64,000 nucleotides of DNA from assembly GCA_965234685.1 (NCBI GenBank), contig OZ248539.1, forward strand, positions 3,100,001 to 3,164,000. Direction: 5' to 3'. The position numbers and the translations under genes are program-made. The stretch is from Fimbriimonas planktonicus. Lineage in GTDB: Bacteria > Armatimonadota > Fimbriimonadia > Fimbriimonadales > Fimbriimonadaceae. The notes under the pieces are model-generated. The model saw only the letters and a list, made by a program, of their open reading frames with translations, made no database searches and was not told the DNA's origin. Positions 33,508 through 44,979 of this stretch are shown here, one piece after another (the first letter of the stretch is position 1; the number at the start of each line of letters is the position of its first letter).

Positions 33508-35388
33508 ATGAAGGGAGTATTCTCAACTTTCAATAATTTCAGAAAGTACGGTGAATCGTTCAAGCTGCTTCCGCCGTTTGCGAAGTTCGCTTGGGGCCTT
33601 CTTGTTTACACCCTTATTGCCATCGGCTGGGGCGTCTTTGTCCGCGCGAGCTTCTCCGGCGACGGATGTGGAGACATCTGGCTAGGTTGCGATCAGTCGC
33701 ACAGCCCGATGGCCGGAAGTATGGGGCGCGTGATTGAACTGTCGCACCGGCTTTCCACCGCGATTCTTGGGCCACTCGTTCTCGGGCTCGTTATCTGGGC
33801 CTTCCGCGCTTTTCCGAAGGGTCACCTTGTCCGGAAAGCTGCGGTGGCAACCTTCGTTCTGACTGCCCTTGAAGGTCTCATCGGCGCGGCGCTTGTCAAG
33901 TTTCAGCTCGTCACGGTAAACGACACGCCGCTGCGAGCGGCAGTAATGGCGTTCCACGTCGTTTCCACATACTCCTTGCTGGCATCACTTGCGATGGCGG
34001 CATTGAGCGCTGGTGGAGCGCCAAAGATGGTTGGGAAGGGTCAGGGCACCGCCGGAACCATGATCGTGATGGGTTTCGTTGGGGCCGTATTGCTTGGCTT
34101 CAGCGGTGCCGTCTCGGCCCTCGCGCATCAGCTTCACCGCGCAGAAAATGTCCTTCAAGCCGCAAAGGATCCCACGAGCCACTGGATGGTTCAGTTGCAA
34201 CCCCTCCATCCGCTCATCGCGGCTTCGGTTGGGCTTTACATTTTCCTGTATGCCGGTCTCATCATTCACCTGAGGCCGAGTCCGCAAGTGAAGGTGGCCG
34301 CTCAGTTGATGTCCGGCGTTTACATTTTCCAATGCATCGTCGGCGGTATCACGATCTGGTTCAACGCACCGATTTTCATGCAGGTGTTCCACCTCGTGAT
34401 GGCGGATATCTTGGTGGTCACCATGACCGGCGTGGCGATGTTTGCCCTTGCGGACAATGTCGAGCGAGTGGAGTGGCGGCCCGCGCCGAACAGCGTCGAG
34501 GCGGGCGAACCACTCAAGGGTCGCGCTCTGGTCAACGCATACATTGCGCTCACGAAGCCGCGGGTCATCAGCCTTCTCTTGTTCACCACGCTAACCGCCA
34601 TGGTCGCGGCGCAAGGTCATTTCCCGCCCATCTGGCAGTTCCTTGCCGTCGCGCTTGGTGGCTACATGTCGGCTGGCGCGGCGAACGCGATCAACATGGT
34701 CATCGACCGAGACATCGACCTGACGATGAAGCGAACGGCGTCTCGACCGACCGTAACGCAGTCGATCACCTCGCGCCAAGTGCTGACTTTTGCGTTCGTT
34801 CTGAGTACCGGTTCATTCCTGCTTCTTTGGCTCAGTTCGAACCTGCTGAGTGCCGTGATGGCCCTCAGTGGACTCGTATTCTATGTTGTGGTCTACACGA
34901 TGCTGTTGAAGCGCCGAACCTGGCACAACATCGTCATCGGTGGAGCCGCCGGTGCTTTCCCGCCACTCGTAGGCTGGTCCGCCGTAACCAACGATTTGCC
35001 GCCGCTGGCGCTGTATCTGTTCGCGATCATCTTCGTTTGGACCCCGGTTCACTTCTGGGCCTTGGCTCTAATGCTCAAGGACGACTACGCTTCGGCCGGC
35101 GTTCCAATGCTGCCCGTTGTGAAAGGCGAAAAGGTCACCGTTCAGCAGATCGGCATCTACACCGTCGTGACGGTTATCGTCACCATGATTCCGTTCCTGA
35201 TGCCGCAAGTCGGCTGGATCTACGGCATCGCGGCGGCGATCCTCAATCTTCTCCTTGTCCGCAAGTGCATCGAGCTATGGCGAAACATAGATCGACCGCA
35301 TGCAAGTTCACTTTTCCACTACTCCATGCTCTATCTCGCCCTGCTGTTCTTGGCGTTTGCGGTCTCCCGCTCGGTGGTGTTGGCATGA
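33508..35388 (+). CDS. Fused haem A synthase - protohaem IX farnesyltransferase (CtaA-CtaB)
   Basis: A 626-residue membrane fusion. Residues about 25-320 are CtaA, with the haem-binding histidines in ELSHRLSTA, AFHVVST, QPLHPLIA and VFHLVMAD and a periplasmic Cys pair (GDGCGDIWLGC). Residues about 340-626 are CtaB, a UbiA-type prenyltransferase with NxxxD motif NAINMVIDRDID (Asp400, Asp404), KRTASRP, and the second motif near YTMLLKRRTWHN. Combined reaction: haem B to haem O to haem A for the oxidase encoded downstream. Such fusions occur in Thermus-like bacteria. Confidence 0.95.
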   Translation: MKGVFSTFNNFRKYGESFKLLPPFAKFAWGLLVYTLIAIGWGVFVRASFSGDGCGDIWLGCDQSHSPMAGSMGRVIELSHRLSTAILGPLVLGLVIWAFRAFPKGHLVRKAAVATFVLTALEGLIGAALVKFQLVTVNDTPLRAAVMAFHVVSTYSLLASLAMAALSAGGAPKMVGKGQGTAGTMIVMGFVGAVLLGFSGAVSALAHQLHRAENVLQAAKDPTSHWMVQLQPLHPLIAASVGLYIFLYAGLIIHLRPSPQVKVAAQLMSGVYIFQCIVGGITIWFNAPIFMQVFHLVMADILVVTMTGVAMFALADNVERVEWRPAPNSVEAGEPLKGRALVNAYIALTKPRVISLLLFTTLTAMVAAQGHFPPIWQFLAVALGGYMSAGAANAINMVIDRDIDLTMKRTASRPTVTQSITSRQVLTFAFVLSTGSFLLLWLSSNLLSAVMALSGLVFYVVVYTMLLKRRTWHNIVIGGAAGAFPPLVGWSAVTNDLPPLALYLFAIIFVWTPVHFWALALMLKDDYASAGVPMLPVVKGEKVTVQQIGIYTVVTVIVTMIPFLMPQVGWIYGIAAAILNLLLVRKCIELWRNIDRPHASSLFHYSMLYLALLFLAFAVSRSVVLA

Positions 35389-35483
35389 TGGTTTCTTCAG
35401 CACGTTCGAATCGAATCTCGGTACCATTAATCGGGGTTGGGGGCGTTCGTCAGAGTCGACAAGCTTTCGTTATCCACGGAGAC

Positions 35484-35510
35484 TTGACTGAACCTGAGAA
35501 GGTTCTGCAT
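35484..35510 (+). promoter_or_regulatory. Candidate promoter/operator of the act operon
   Basis: TTGACT at 35484-35489 is immediately followed by the inverted repeat GAACCT-GAGA-AGGTTC (35490-35505), which would lie between -35 and a weak -10. Placing a dyad there is typical of repressor or MerR-type sites. 33 bases separate it from the actA ATG. Confidence 0.4.
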
Positions 35511-35538
35511 GAATCCGATTTCCAAATGAGAGGTCCTA

Positions 35539-36294
35539 ATGGCGCAGATCTTTAAACCGAGTGCAAACCATATCACGCAGGCGACCCTTATGGGGCTAGC
35601 CATCGGCGTTCCGACGGTTTGGCTTGCCATCGCGGCGTTGAGCCGATCACCTGCCAATACCAAGGTGAACGTCCCGCTCAACCAGCCCATTCCGTTCTCG
35701 CACCAGCACCATGCGTGGGAACTTGGAATCGACTGCCGTTACTGCCACACCAGCGTCGAGAAATCGAGCTATGCGGGCCTTCCGGCAACCGAGACCTGTA
35801 TGAGCTGCCACTCGCAGATCTGGACCAACTCGCCGCTTCTTGAGCCAGTGCGCCAGAGCTACGAGACGGGAACGCCGATCAAGTGGAATCTCGTCAACAA
35901 GGTCCCCGACTTTGTTCACTTCAACCACAGCATTCACATTTCCCGCGGTCTGAACTGCAACACGTGCCACGGCCCCGTGCAGCACATGCAGATCACCTAC
36001 AAGGGCAACCCATTCCAGATGCAATGGTGCTTGGAATGCCACCGCGCGCCGGATCGGCACATCTATAAGGACGAGACCAGGCCAGACCTGCAGCCTCGCC
36101 AGCAAGTTTTCAATCTGTACTGGAAGTACCAGACCACCGGCCTGGACGGGCTGAGTGATCGAGAGCGCGCCCTGATCTTGGGCACGTTCAACGGAACGGA
36201 CAATCCAAAGGAACGAGAGGCTGGAAAGCAGCTCGTGAAGGACTACGGCATTAAGGTTCAGCAGCTCGCAGACTGCTCGGTGTGCCACTACTAA
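35539..36294 (+). CDS. actA: Alternative complex III pentahaem cytochrome c, ActA
   Basis: A 251-residue protein with an N-terminal signal anchor (residues 12-34) and five CxxCH haem sites at Cys66, Cys87, Cys140, Cys164 and Cys246. Five haems is the ActA number in Rhodothermus and Flavobacterium ACIII. It passes electrons from the quinol-oxidising core to ActE. First gene of the act cluster, one base before actB. Confidence 0.96.
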   Translation: MAQIFKPSANHITQATLMGLAIGVPTVWLAIAALSRSPANTKVNVPLNQPIPFSHQHHAWELGIDCRYCHTSVEKSSYAGLPATETCMSCHSQIWTNSPLLEPVRQSYETGTPIKWNLVNKVPDFVHFNHSIHISRGLNCNTCHGPVQHMQITYKGNPFQMQWCLECHRAPDRHIYKDETRPDLQPRQQVFNLYWKYQTTGLDGLSDRERALILGTFNGTDNPKEREAGKQLVKDYGIKVQQLADCSVCHY

Positions 36295-36295
36295 T

Positions 36296-39200
36296 ATGGA
36301 AGCAAACGACGGCATGGAAAAGAAGGAAGACGCGGTCGAGCTCACCGAGCAGAAGCCGACCGCCAATGGCGGTTTGGACATTGACGCCATTCAGGCAAAG
36401 CTGGCCGGTAAGTCGGGCAAGCACTATTGGCAGAGCCTAGACGAAATCGCGGATACCAAGGAGTTTCGCAAGTGGATGGACGACGAGTTCCCGAACCGGT
36501 CCACCTTACTTACGATGAACCGACGCGACCTGCTCAAGTTCATGGGCGCTTCGATGGCGCTCGCTGGGCTTGCGGGTTGCCGAGGCGTCTTCCTTCCTCA
36601 AGACAAGGTCATCCCATACGTCAAGCAGCCAGAAGAGCTGGTGCCGGGCGTTCCGCTTTACTATGCATCCTCGATTCCGCTCGCCGGATTCGGAATGGGC
36701 GTTTTGGTTGAGCAGCATGAAGGTCGCCCAACCAAGATCGAAGGGAACCCACTTCACCCTGGCTCTCTTGGCGCGCTAGACGTTTTCTCGCAGGCCGAAA
36801 TCTTGGGTCTCTACGATCCAGACCGTGCACGGTCAGTCATCAACAACGGCGACGTTTCCACCTGGGAGCTCTTTAACAAGACCGCGACCAAGCTTATCGC
36901 TGGCGCAAAGAACATTGCCGTTCTCACCGGAGCGGTGACTTCGCCAACTTTGCTTGCGCAGCTTAAGGCATACCAAACCGCGCATCCAAAGGCGACCTGG
37001 TACAGCTATGAGCCGCAGGATCGAAGCAATGTTATCAACGGACTTCGAAACTCGAGTGGCACGCCGCTGGAGCCAATTTACGACTTCACCCAAGCGAAAG
37101 TAATCGTTTCGCTGGATAGCAGCTTCCTCTCTCCTGAGGAGCAGCCGGGCGCGCTCAAGTACGCACGAGATTTTGCCGCGGGTCGCCGAGTTGTTGGCCT
37201 CACCGGTGAAATGAACCGGGTTTACGCTTTCGAAAGCACGCCAACCCTCGTTGGCGTGATGGCTGATCACCGCTGGGCAGTTAAGAGCGTTGCGGTCCCC
37301 GGAATTGCCGGAGCGATCGCCGAGGCGCTCGGCATCAATACGATCCGCACCGCCGTTCCTCAGAACGTCAATCGGGCCCACTTCGCCGCGATGATTGAGG
37401 ACCTCAAACTCGCGGGTCCAAATGCGCTTGTCATCGCTGGTCCACACCAGCCTTGGGAAGTCCACGCGCTCGTCGCGAGCATCAATGCCGCACTGCAGAG
37501 CGTCGCGGTTAAGTACATCAGCCCGGTCAACGCTGCCTATGCGACTGCGGGAATTGGCGATCTAAAGGACGCGCTTTCGAGCGGTTCGGTGGATGTGCTC
37601 CTAGTGGTCGGTGGAAACCCTGCATTCGATGCGCCCGGCGACGTTGAATTCGAGAAGAATGCGAAGCTAGCAAAGCACGTGATCTATCTCGGTCGAGATC
37701 AGAACGAGACGGCTGCCCTAGCCGAGTGGGCGTTGCCAATGACTCACCCGCTTGAAGAGTGGGGTGACCTCCGCGCCTACGATGGCACCGTTTCGATCAT
37801 TCAACCGCTTATCGCGCCGCTCTTTGAGGGCCGAAGTGCCATTGAAGTTCTCAGCTCGCTTTCCGGAAAGCCGATTGCGGGATACGACATTCTCAAGGGC
37901 TATTGGCAACAGGCAGGAATGCCGGGTACGGGCGAGTTCGAAGCTAGATGGCGTGACTTCGTTCACGACGGCGTGATCAAGAACACCGCTTTCGTTCCGA
38001 AGGCGTTGCCTAACGTTCAGGTGCCTGCTGAATTGCCGCTCGGCGGCACGGAAATTGAAGTCAACTTCCGACCGGACCCAACGATCTTCGATGGTCGCTT
38101 CGCAAACAACGGATGGCTGCAAGAGCTTCCAGCGCCGGTCACAAAGCTGACCTGGGATAACGCCGCGATCATGTCGATGGCGACCGCGAAGAAACTCGGT
38201 CTCACCCACGAGGACGTCATCAATCTTGAAGTCGGCGACAAGTCGGTTAAGATCGGCGTCTTCCTTCAGCCCGGGCAGGCGGACGACTCCATCCTCGTCA
38301 ACTATGGCTACGGCCGCACGGTTGGCGGAGCGGTGGCAACTTCAAGCACCAACGGTGGCGTCCCAGACCCAACGGAAGGTGGCGGCGTCAACGTCTTCGG
38401 ACTTCGAACGGTTTCTGCACTCAACGTTGCGACTGGCGTCAAGATTACGAAGCTCAACGAACGTGCCCAACTGGTTACGACCCAGGGTCACCGGCCACTC
38501 CAAAGCGATCGAATTGTCGACGAGCGTGACATCCTTCGAGAAGTCACCCTGCAGCAGTTCCTGCGCGACCCAGAAGAGGTTGTGCCTGAGTTCGCCTTCC
38601 CAGAGGAAGAGATCAAGAAGAACAACCTCTACGTTGAGGAAGTTTTCGAATGGAACGGACCTCAGTGGGGAATGGCCATTGATCTCAACACCTGTATCGG
38701 TTGTAACGCCTGCGTTACCGCTTGCCAAGCGGAGAACAACATTCCGGTTGTCGGCAAGCAGCAGGTCGCTAACGGCCGTGAGATGCACTGGATTCGAATC
38801 GACCGCTACTTTAAGGGCGACGATGTCAATCCGGAAGTCACTTGGCAGCCGCTAATGTGCGTGCACTGCGAAAAGGCTCCTTGTGAGCCGGTTTGCCCGG
38901 TTGCCGCAACGGTTCACAGCCACGAAGGCTTGAACCAAATGATTTACAACCGCTGCGTTGGAACGCGATACTGCTCCAACAACTGCCCCTACAAGGTTCG
39001 CCGCTTCAACTATCTGAACTACTCAGATAACCAGCCGAACTTCATGACCAAGGTTCGACCCATCGCGGCCGTGCTTGGAAACACGACCGAGGAACGACAG
39101 AACGGAATTCAGCTCGTCAAGATGCTGAACAACCCGGACGTCACTGTCCGAGGCCGAGGAATCATGGAGAAGTGCACCTACTGCGTGCAGCGAATCAATG

Positions 39201-39587
39201 ACGCCCGAAAGGAATCCAAGAAAGCCGGTCGGGACCTAAAGGACGGCGAAATCATCACCGCTTGCGAGCAAGCTTGTCCGACCCAAAGCATCGTCTTTGG
39301 AAACATCGCCGACAAGTCCAGCCGAGTTTCGAAACTTCGAAACGATCCACGAGCTTGGTTGCTGCTTGAAGAACTGCAAACCCGACCTCGCACCAGCCAC
39401 TTGGCCAAGCTTCGCAACCCGAATCCGGAGATCACTCCGATTCCGGCGCCAAAGCCAAAGAAGGCGAAGCACGGGGAAGAGCACGGTGAAGAAAAGCACG
39501 GTGAGGAAACCCACAGTGAGGGTGCAGCTCACTCAGAAGAATCTCATTCAGAAGGACAAACTGGAACGGTGAAGACGGAGGCTGCTC

Positions 39588-39598
<11 letters not shown>
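36296..39598 (+). CDS. actB: Alternative complex III iron-sulfur subunit, ActB
   Basis: A 1100-residue Tat substrate. The twin-arginine motif NRRDLLKFMGAS is near 77-88, inside an N-terminal extension of about 75 residues, with GLAGC next to it. A molybdopterin-oxidoreductase-like region (about 100-760) probably lacks cofactor, as in known ActB. The C-terminal ferredoxin-like part has four cysteine groups: CIGCNACVTACQ, CVHCEKAPCEPVCP, CVGTRYCSNNCP and CTYCVQ...CEQACP, holding three [4Fe-4S] and one [3Fe-4S] in the family. Odd: a 45-residue tail of HGE/HSE repeats. It overlaps actC by 11 bases. Confidence 0.95.
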
Positions 39599-41026
<1,428 letters not shown>

Positions 41027-41030
<4 letters not shown>

Positions 41031-41581
41031 GCCACGCCGTAGCTGAAGAAACCAGCACCGTTTACGCCGTCGTTGCCGAGTTCGACACGCCAGAGAAGCT
41101 GATGAGCGCGGCCGAAAGTGCCCGAAAAGCCGGGTTTAAGAAGATGGATGCGTACTCGCCGTTCCCAATCCATGGCCTCTCGGAGGCCATCGGGTTCAAG
41201 GACGTCAAAGTACCGTTCCTTTGCTTCGCGGGCGGACTGACCGGAGCGCTTTTTGGCTACACGCTCCAATACTACGTTCACGTCTTCGACTATCCAATGA
41301 ACGTGGGTGGAAAGCCGCTCGTGTCTCTTCCGAGCATGATTCCGGTCACCTACGAAGCCACGATCTTGTTCGCGGGTCTCACCGCATTCTTTAGCATGAT
41401 CGCGCTCAACCGGCTGCCTCAGCCGTACCACAGCATCTTCAACACGCCAGGATTCGAGCGAGCGACCCAAGATCGGTTCTTCCTCGCCATCGAATCCGCG
41501 GACGCTCATTTTGATGCGGAGAAAGTCAAGCGCTTCCTCCAGGACCATGAGCCGATCCGAGTAAGTGAGGTGGAACCATGA
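41027..41581 (+). CDS. actD: Alternative complex III membrane subunit, ActD
   Basis: A 184-residue DUF3341 protein: a soluble N-terminal domain (YAVVAEFDTPEKLMSAAESA, then YSPFPIHGLSEAIG) and two transmembrane helices at 64-84 and 108-128. Length and order match ActD. It starts in a four-base overlap with actC and ends in one with actE. Confidence 0.95.
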
Positions 41582-42261
41582 ACCCACGAATTCCGCTTTT
41601 TGCCCTCGCAGCGATCTCGCTCGCTGGATGCCACACCGACATGTGGCGACAGCCAAAGGGGGAGCCTCTTGGTGAGAATGACTTCTTCCCAGATGGCCAG
41701 ATGAGCCGACCGCTCCTCACCGGAACGATTGCCCGAGGCAAGATCCGAAAGGACGATGCCTTCTTCACCGGCGCCGTGAACGGTAAGTGGGTTGACACCC
41801 TTCCCGTTCCGCTAACCAAGGCGCTGTTGGAGCGAGGTCAGGAGCGATACAACGTTTACTGCTCCCCTTGCCACGGCCAGATTGGAGACGGCAACGGAAT
41901 GATCGCGAACCGAGGATTTACGCTGAAGCGACCCGTGGGCAACTACCACACGGACCGCCTCCGAAAGATGCCGGTTGGCCACTTTTACGACGTCATCACG
42001 AACGGTTACGGCGCAATGTACTCCTACTCTTCCCGAGTGGAGCCATCAGACCGCTGGGCGATCGTTGCTTACATCAAGGCATTGCAAGTTAGCCAAGCCC
42101 CCGGCGCCTTTGGAGTCAGCCGGACCGAAATTGAGGTTGCTCGACAGAAGCACGAGGCGACCACCGGAGCCGATTCACACGGTAGCGACTCTCATAGCGG
42201 GGACTCGCATAGCGGGGATTCACACAGTGGAGAAAGTCATGCAGAAGGAGCCGCGCACTAG
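41578..42261 (+). CDS. actE: Alternative complex III monohaem cytochrome c lipoprotein, ActE
   Basis: A 227-residue lipoprotein: lipobox LAGC at 16-19 and one haem site CSPCH near 98-102, followed by the class I cytochrome c fold with axial Met (AMYSYSSRV region). It receives electrons from ActA and delivers them to the oxidase. Odd: residues 198-227 are a tandem His/Ser/Asp repeat (SHSGDSHSGDSHSGESH), with the matching 18-bp DNA repeats at about 42179-42240. Confidence 0.95.
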   Translation: MNPRIPLFALAAISLAGCHTDMWRQPKGEPLGENDFFPDGQMSRPLLTGTIARGKIRKDDAFFTGAVNGKWVDTLPVPLTKALLERGQERYNVYCSPCHGQIGDGNGMIANRGFTLKRPVGNYHTDRLRKMPVGHFYDVITNGYGAMYSYSSRVEPSDRWAIVAYIKALQVSQAPGAFGVSRTEIEVARQKHEATTGADSHGSDSHSGDSHSGDSHSGESHAEGAAH

Positions 42262-42263
42262 TT

Positions 42264-43487
42264 ATGGAAGAGACGCAGCAGAAAACGCTTAATCTTGGCA
42301 AGTTGGCACCCGGTGCCGGTGTGCTCGGTCTGGTTGGAACCCTCGCGTGCTGGGGCATGATGCTCTCCGGCAACGACAAGATGTGGGGATCGTTCATGTT
42401 TGGCTGGTACTTCTGGATGTCGATCACGATCGGCATGTTCGGAATCACCATCCTCCACCACGCCGTTCGAGGTCAGTGGTCGCTCGCCATCCTTCGACTT
42501 CTTGAAGCCGGTTCCGGCTGGAAGATCTTCGTTCTAATGGGCGTGCTGCTCTCCCCGGTCCTCTTGCAGCCGATCCACCTGTACGAATGGGCCGACCGAG
42601 CGTTCACCATGGCCGATCCGGTCCTTCGACGAAAGGAATGGTTCTTGAACCAACCAGGCTGGACCATCCGAGTCATCGCGGTTCTCGTTCTCTTCGCCGC
42701 TCTTTCTGCTTTCTTCCGACACTCTACGGTGCGGCAAGACAAGAACCTCAACTTTAAGCTCGAAGCCGGCCGTTCTAGCTGGGCGGGCGTTAGTCTGGTC
42801 TTCTTCTTCCTTGCTTCCACGCTCTTCGTCACCGACTTGGTGATGAGCATGGAACCGCACTGGAGCAGCACGATGTACGGCCCATGGCAGATTATCGCCG
42901 GTGGCGGTGCGGCTCTCGCCTTCTGCCTTCTCCTGCAGTGCACCGAAGCCGGCAAGAAGCCTTTCACCGATATTCTGCGACCTCAGCTCACGCGAGACCA
43001 GGGCAACATGATGTTCGCCCTGACCATGTTCTGGGGCTACACCACGATTTCGCAGTTCCTCATCATCTGGAACGGAAACATTCCAGAAACCACGGCCTAC
43101 TTTGCAAAACGAAGTAGCGCGATGTATCCGCAAGGCATGGAGAGCAACCACTGGGGAATTCTCGGCTTGCTCCTCATCATCGGACGATTCTTCATCCCGT
43201 TCTTCCTGCTCATCGCACCGCGATCGAAGACCAACGTGATGAACCTTGCGAAGATCACGGGCTGGATTTTGGTGATGCACTTCTTCGACATGTACATGCT
43301 GGTGATCCCAGCGATTCATGGCCGTGCAGAGATGGGTCCGCTTAGTGGGCAGGCCTTCTTCGACATTCTCGCTTGCATCTCCGTTGGTTGCCTGTGGCTC
43401 GCCATGTTCGCCCACCAAACGAAGCAGGCAGCGCTGTTCCCGGTTTACGACACCCGACTCCAGGAGGCAAAGGCACATGCACACTGA
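42264..43487 (+). CDS. actF: Alternative complex III membrane subunit, ActF
   Basis: A 407-residue NrfD-like relative with ten predicted helices, a shorter homologue of ActC. It carries FGITILHHAVRGQWS near 58 and TDLVMSMEPHWSSTMYG near 193, both characteristic of ActF. It overlaps the following small gene by 11 bases. Confidence 0.95.
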   Translation: MEETQQKTLNLGKLAPGAGVLGLVGTLACWGMMLSGNDKMWGSFMFGWYFWMSITIGMFGITILHHAVRGQWSLAILRLLEAGSGWKIFVLMGVLLSPVLLQPIHLYEWADRAFTMADPVLRRKEWFLNQPGWTIRVIAVLVLFAALSAFFRHSTVRQDKNLNFKLEAGRSSWAGVSLVFFFLASTLFVTDLVMSMEPHWSSTMYGPWQIIAGGGAALAFCLLLQCTEAGKKPFTDILRPQLTRDQGNMMFALTMFWGYTTISQFLIIWNGNIPETTAYFAKRSSAMYPQGMESNHWGILGLLLIIGRFFIPFFLLIAPRSKTNVMNLAKITGWILVMHFFDMYMLVIPAIHGRAEMGPLSGQAFFDILACISVGCLWLAMFAHQTKQAALFPVYDTRLQEAKAHAH

Positions 43488-44061
43488 AAAGCGTGAAGAT
43501 CCACTAGTCGAGATGGGCTATGAAGTCCGCGACATAAACCTGAAAGGGATCACGAAAGCTGTAATCATCTTCTTCGCGTTTGCGGCGGCGATGATCGCGA
43601 TCAGCTGGGTTGTCCTGTTCGGAATTAAGATCGGGCCGATCAACATGATCGGAATGAACCCGATGTATGCGAACAAGCAATCGGGTTACAACAAAATGCG
43701 CGTCATTCCGACGGCTCCGAATCCGGTGTTGCAGACCAACGTCAGCGCCCGAACGGACATCGCCGACATGCGGCAGAACGAGGCCAAGCGCCTGAACAAC
43801 TACAGCGGTCCTCAGGATGCGCAGGCTCACATTCCGATCAATGCCGCAATCGAGAAGCTCGTTGAAAAAGGCATCTCGACGGGAGCAAGCGTTCCGGCCG
43901 TCTCGAAGGGCACAACCCAGCCAGACATGAACGTGAGCTTCACCGAATCGAAGGAAGCCGCGCTTAGCCGAATGAAAGCAGCCGAAGACGCCGCCGTCGA
44001 GAAGTTCGGCCCAGCCGGAAAGACCTCGACTCCAGCGCCTGGAGACGGAGCCGCGCACTAA
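43477..44061 (+). CDS. Small ACIII-associated membrane protein (ActG-like)
   Basis: A 194-residue protein; ATG at 43477 has AGGAGG upstream. One transmembrane helix (ITKAVIIFFAFAAAMIAISW, 25-45) and a periplasmic Ala/Lys/Glu-rich extension with a conserved-looking RVIPTAPNPVLQTNVSARTD, followed by an acidic helical tail. The position after actF and the single helix match ActG, but I see no diagnostic motif, so the name is not certain. Confidence 0.7.
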   Translation: MHTEKREDPLVEMGYEVRDINLKGITKAVIIFFAFAAAMIAISWVVLFGIKIGPINMIGMNPMYANKQSGYNKMRVIPTAPNPVLQTNVSARTDIADMRQNEAKRLNNYSGPQDAQAHIPINAAIEKLVEKGISTGASVPAVSKGTTQPDMNVSFTESKEAALSRMKAAEDAAVEKFGPAGKTSTPAPGDGAAH

Positions 44062-44065
44062 GACG

Positions 44066-44947
44066 ATGAATCTCAATCTCCGACCTTTGCTCGCAATTTC
44101 TGCTCTCCTTGGAGCAGGGTTTGCGAACGCCCAAACAGAAGCTCCGAAGACACCAAGTCTTGCGGACGACATGGGCATTACGCAAAAGCTCGGAGAATCC
44201 GTTGACCTGAAGACGACCTTTAAGGACGAAACCGGAGCAACGACATCCATCGGAGATATCCTCAAAGATCGTCCGGTGGTGATTCTTCCCATCTACTTCA
44301 CCTGTCCTTCTGGTTGCCCAGTCATCATCGAGAATCTCATGAAGACCGTCGGAAGGCTCAACGCTTCTGGACGAACCAACCGGATTAACATCGGCAACAC
44401 CACCGACATTCGAGTTGGCAAAGACTTCGATGTCATTTTCCTAAGCCTCAACCCGACCGAAACCCCGGAAGTTGCGGCAAAGAAGAAGGCGCAAATCCTG
44501 CGCGGGCTCGAAGATCAGTCCAGTGCAAACGGTTGGCACCTTCTCACTGGCAATCTCGATAACATCAAAGCTGTAACCAACTCGTTGGGCTTCCGCTGGG
44601 CATACCGCCCGATGGAAAACGTGCTCAACCACCCAACCGGGACCGTCACGATCACTCCAAAAGGGAAGATCGTCGGCTACACCATCGGCAACGATTTACC
44701 GTCGATTATCTTTGAGTCAAACCTCGACAACGCGAAGAACGATGTCGTTGGATTCAAAGCTGACCAGACCCGAATGTTCGGTTGTATTCGCCTTTCCCCT
44801 TCGGCTTCAAAGTATCGGCCTGTGGTCGAGAATGCCTTGAAGATCACCGGAGTTAGCTTCGCGCTCATCATGATGTGCTGGATCGGATTCCTATCCTTTA
44901 AGTATCGACAGCCGGCTGTCCCAGAAGGAGGCCTGCCCAAAGCCTGA
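44066..44947 (+). CDS. SCO1/SenC copper chaperone
   Basis: A 293-residue protein with N-terminal signal peptide and a C-terminal transmembrane helix (VSFALIMMCWIGFLSF). The thioredoxin fold shows the copper motif CPSGC (CxxxC) in IYFTCPSGCPVI near 94 and HLLTGNLDNIK. The third ligand His would lie in the VLNHPTGT segment. It loads CuA of CtaC. Located just before the oxidase genes. Confidence 0.95.
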   Translation: MNLNLRPLLAISALLGAGFANAQTEAPKTPSLADDMGITQKLGESVDLKTTFKDETGATTSIGDILKDRPVVILPIYFTCPSGCPVIIENLMKTVGRLNASGRTNRINIGNTTDIRVGKDFDVIFLSLNPTETPEVAAKKKAQILRGLEDQSSANGWHLLTGNLDNIKAVTNSLGFRWAYRPMENVLNHPTGTVTITPKGKIVGYTIGNDLPSIIFESNLDNAKNDVVGFKADQTRMFGCIRLSPSASKYRPVVENALKITGVSFALIMMCWIGFLSFKYRQPAVPEGGLPKA

Positions 44948-44958
44948 CCTGGTCAGGC
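44942..44958 (+). promoter_or_regulatory. Hairpin between sco and ctaC
   Basis: GCCTGAC-CTG-GTCAGGC forms a 7-bp stem that covers the sco stop codon. It lacks a T-tract, so it is more likely an RNA processing or stability element than a terminator. Confidence 0.4.
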
Positions 44959-44979
44959 ATTTAAGTGCAGAGAAAATTT

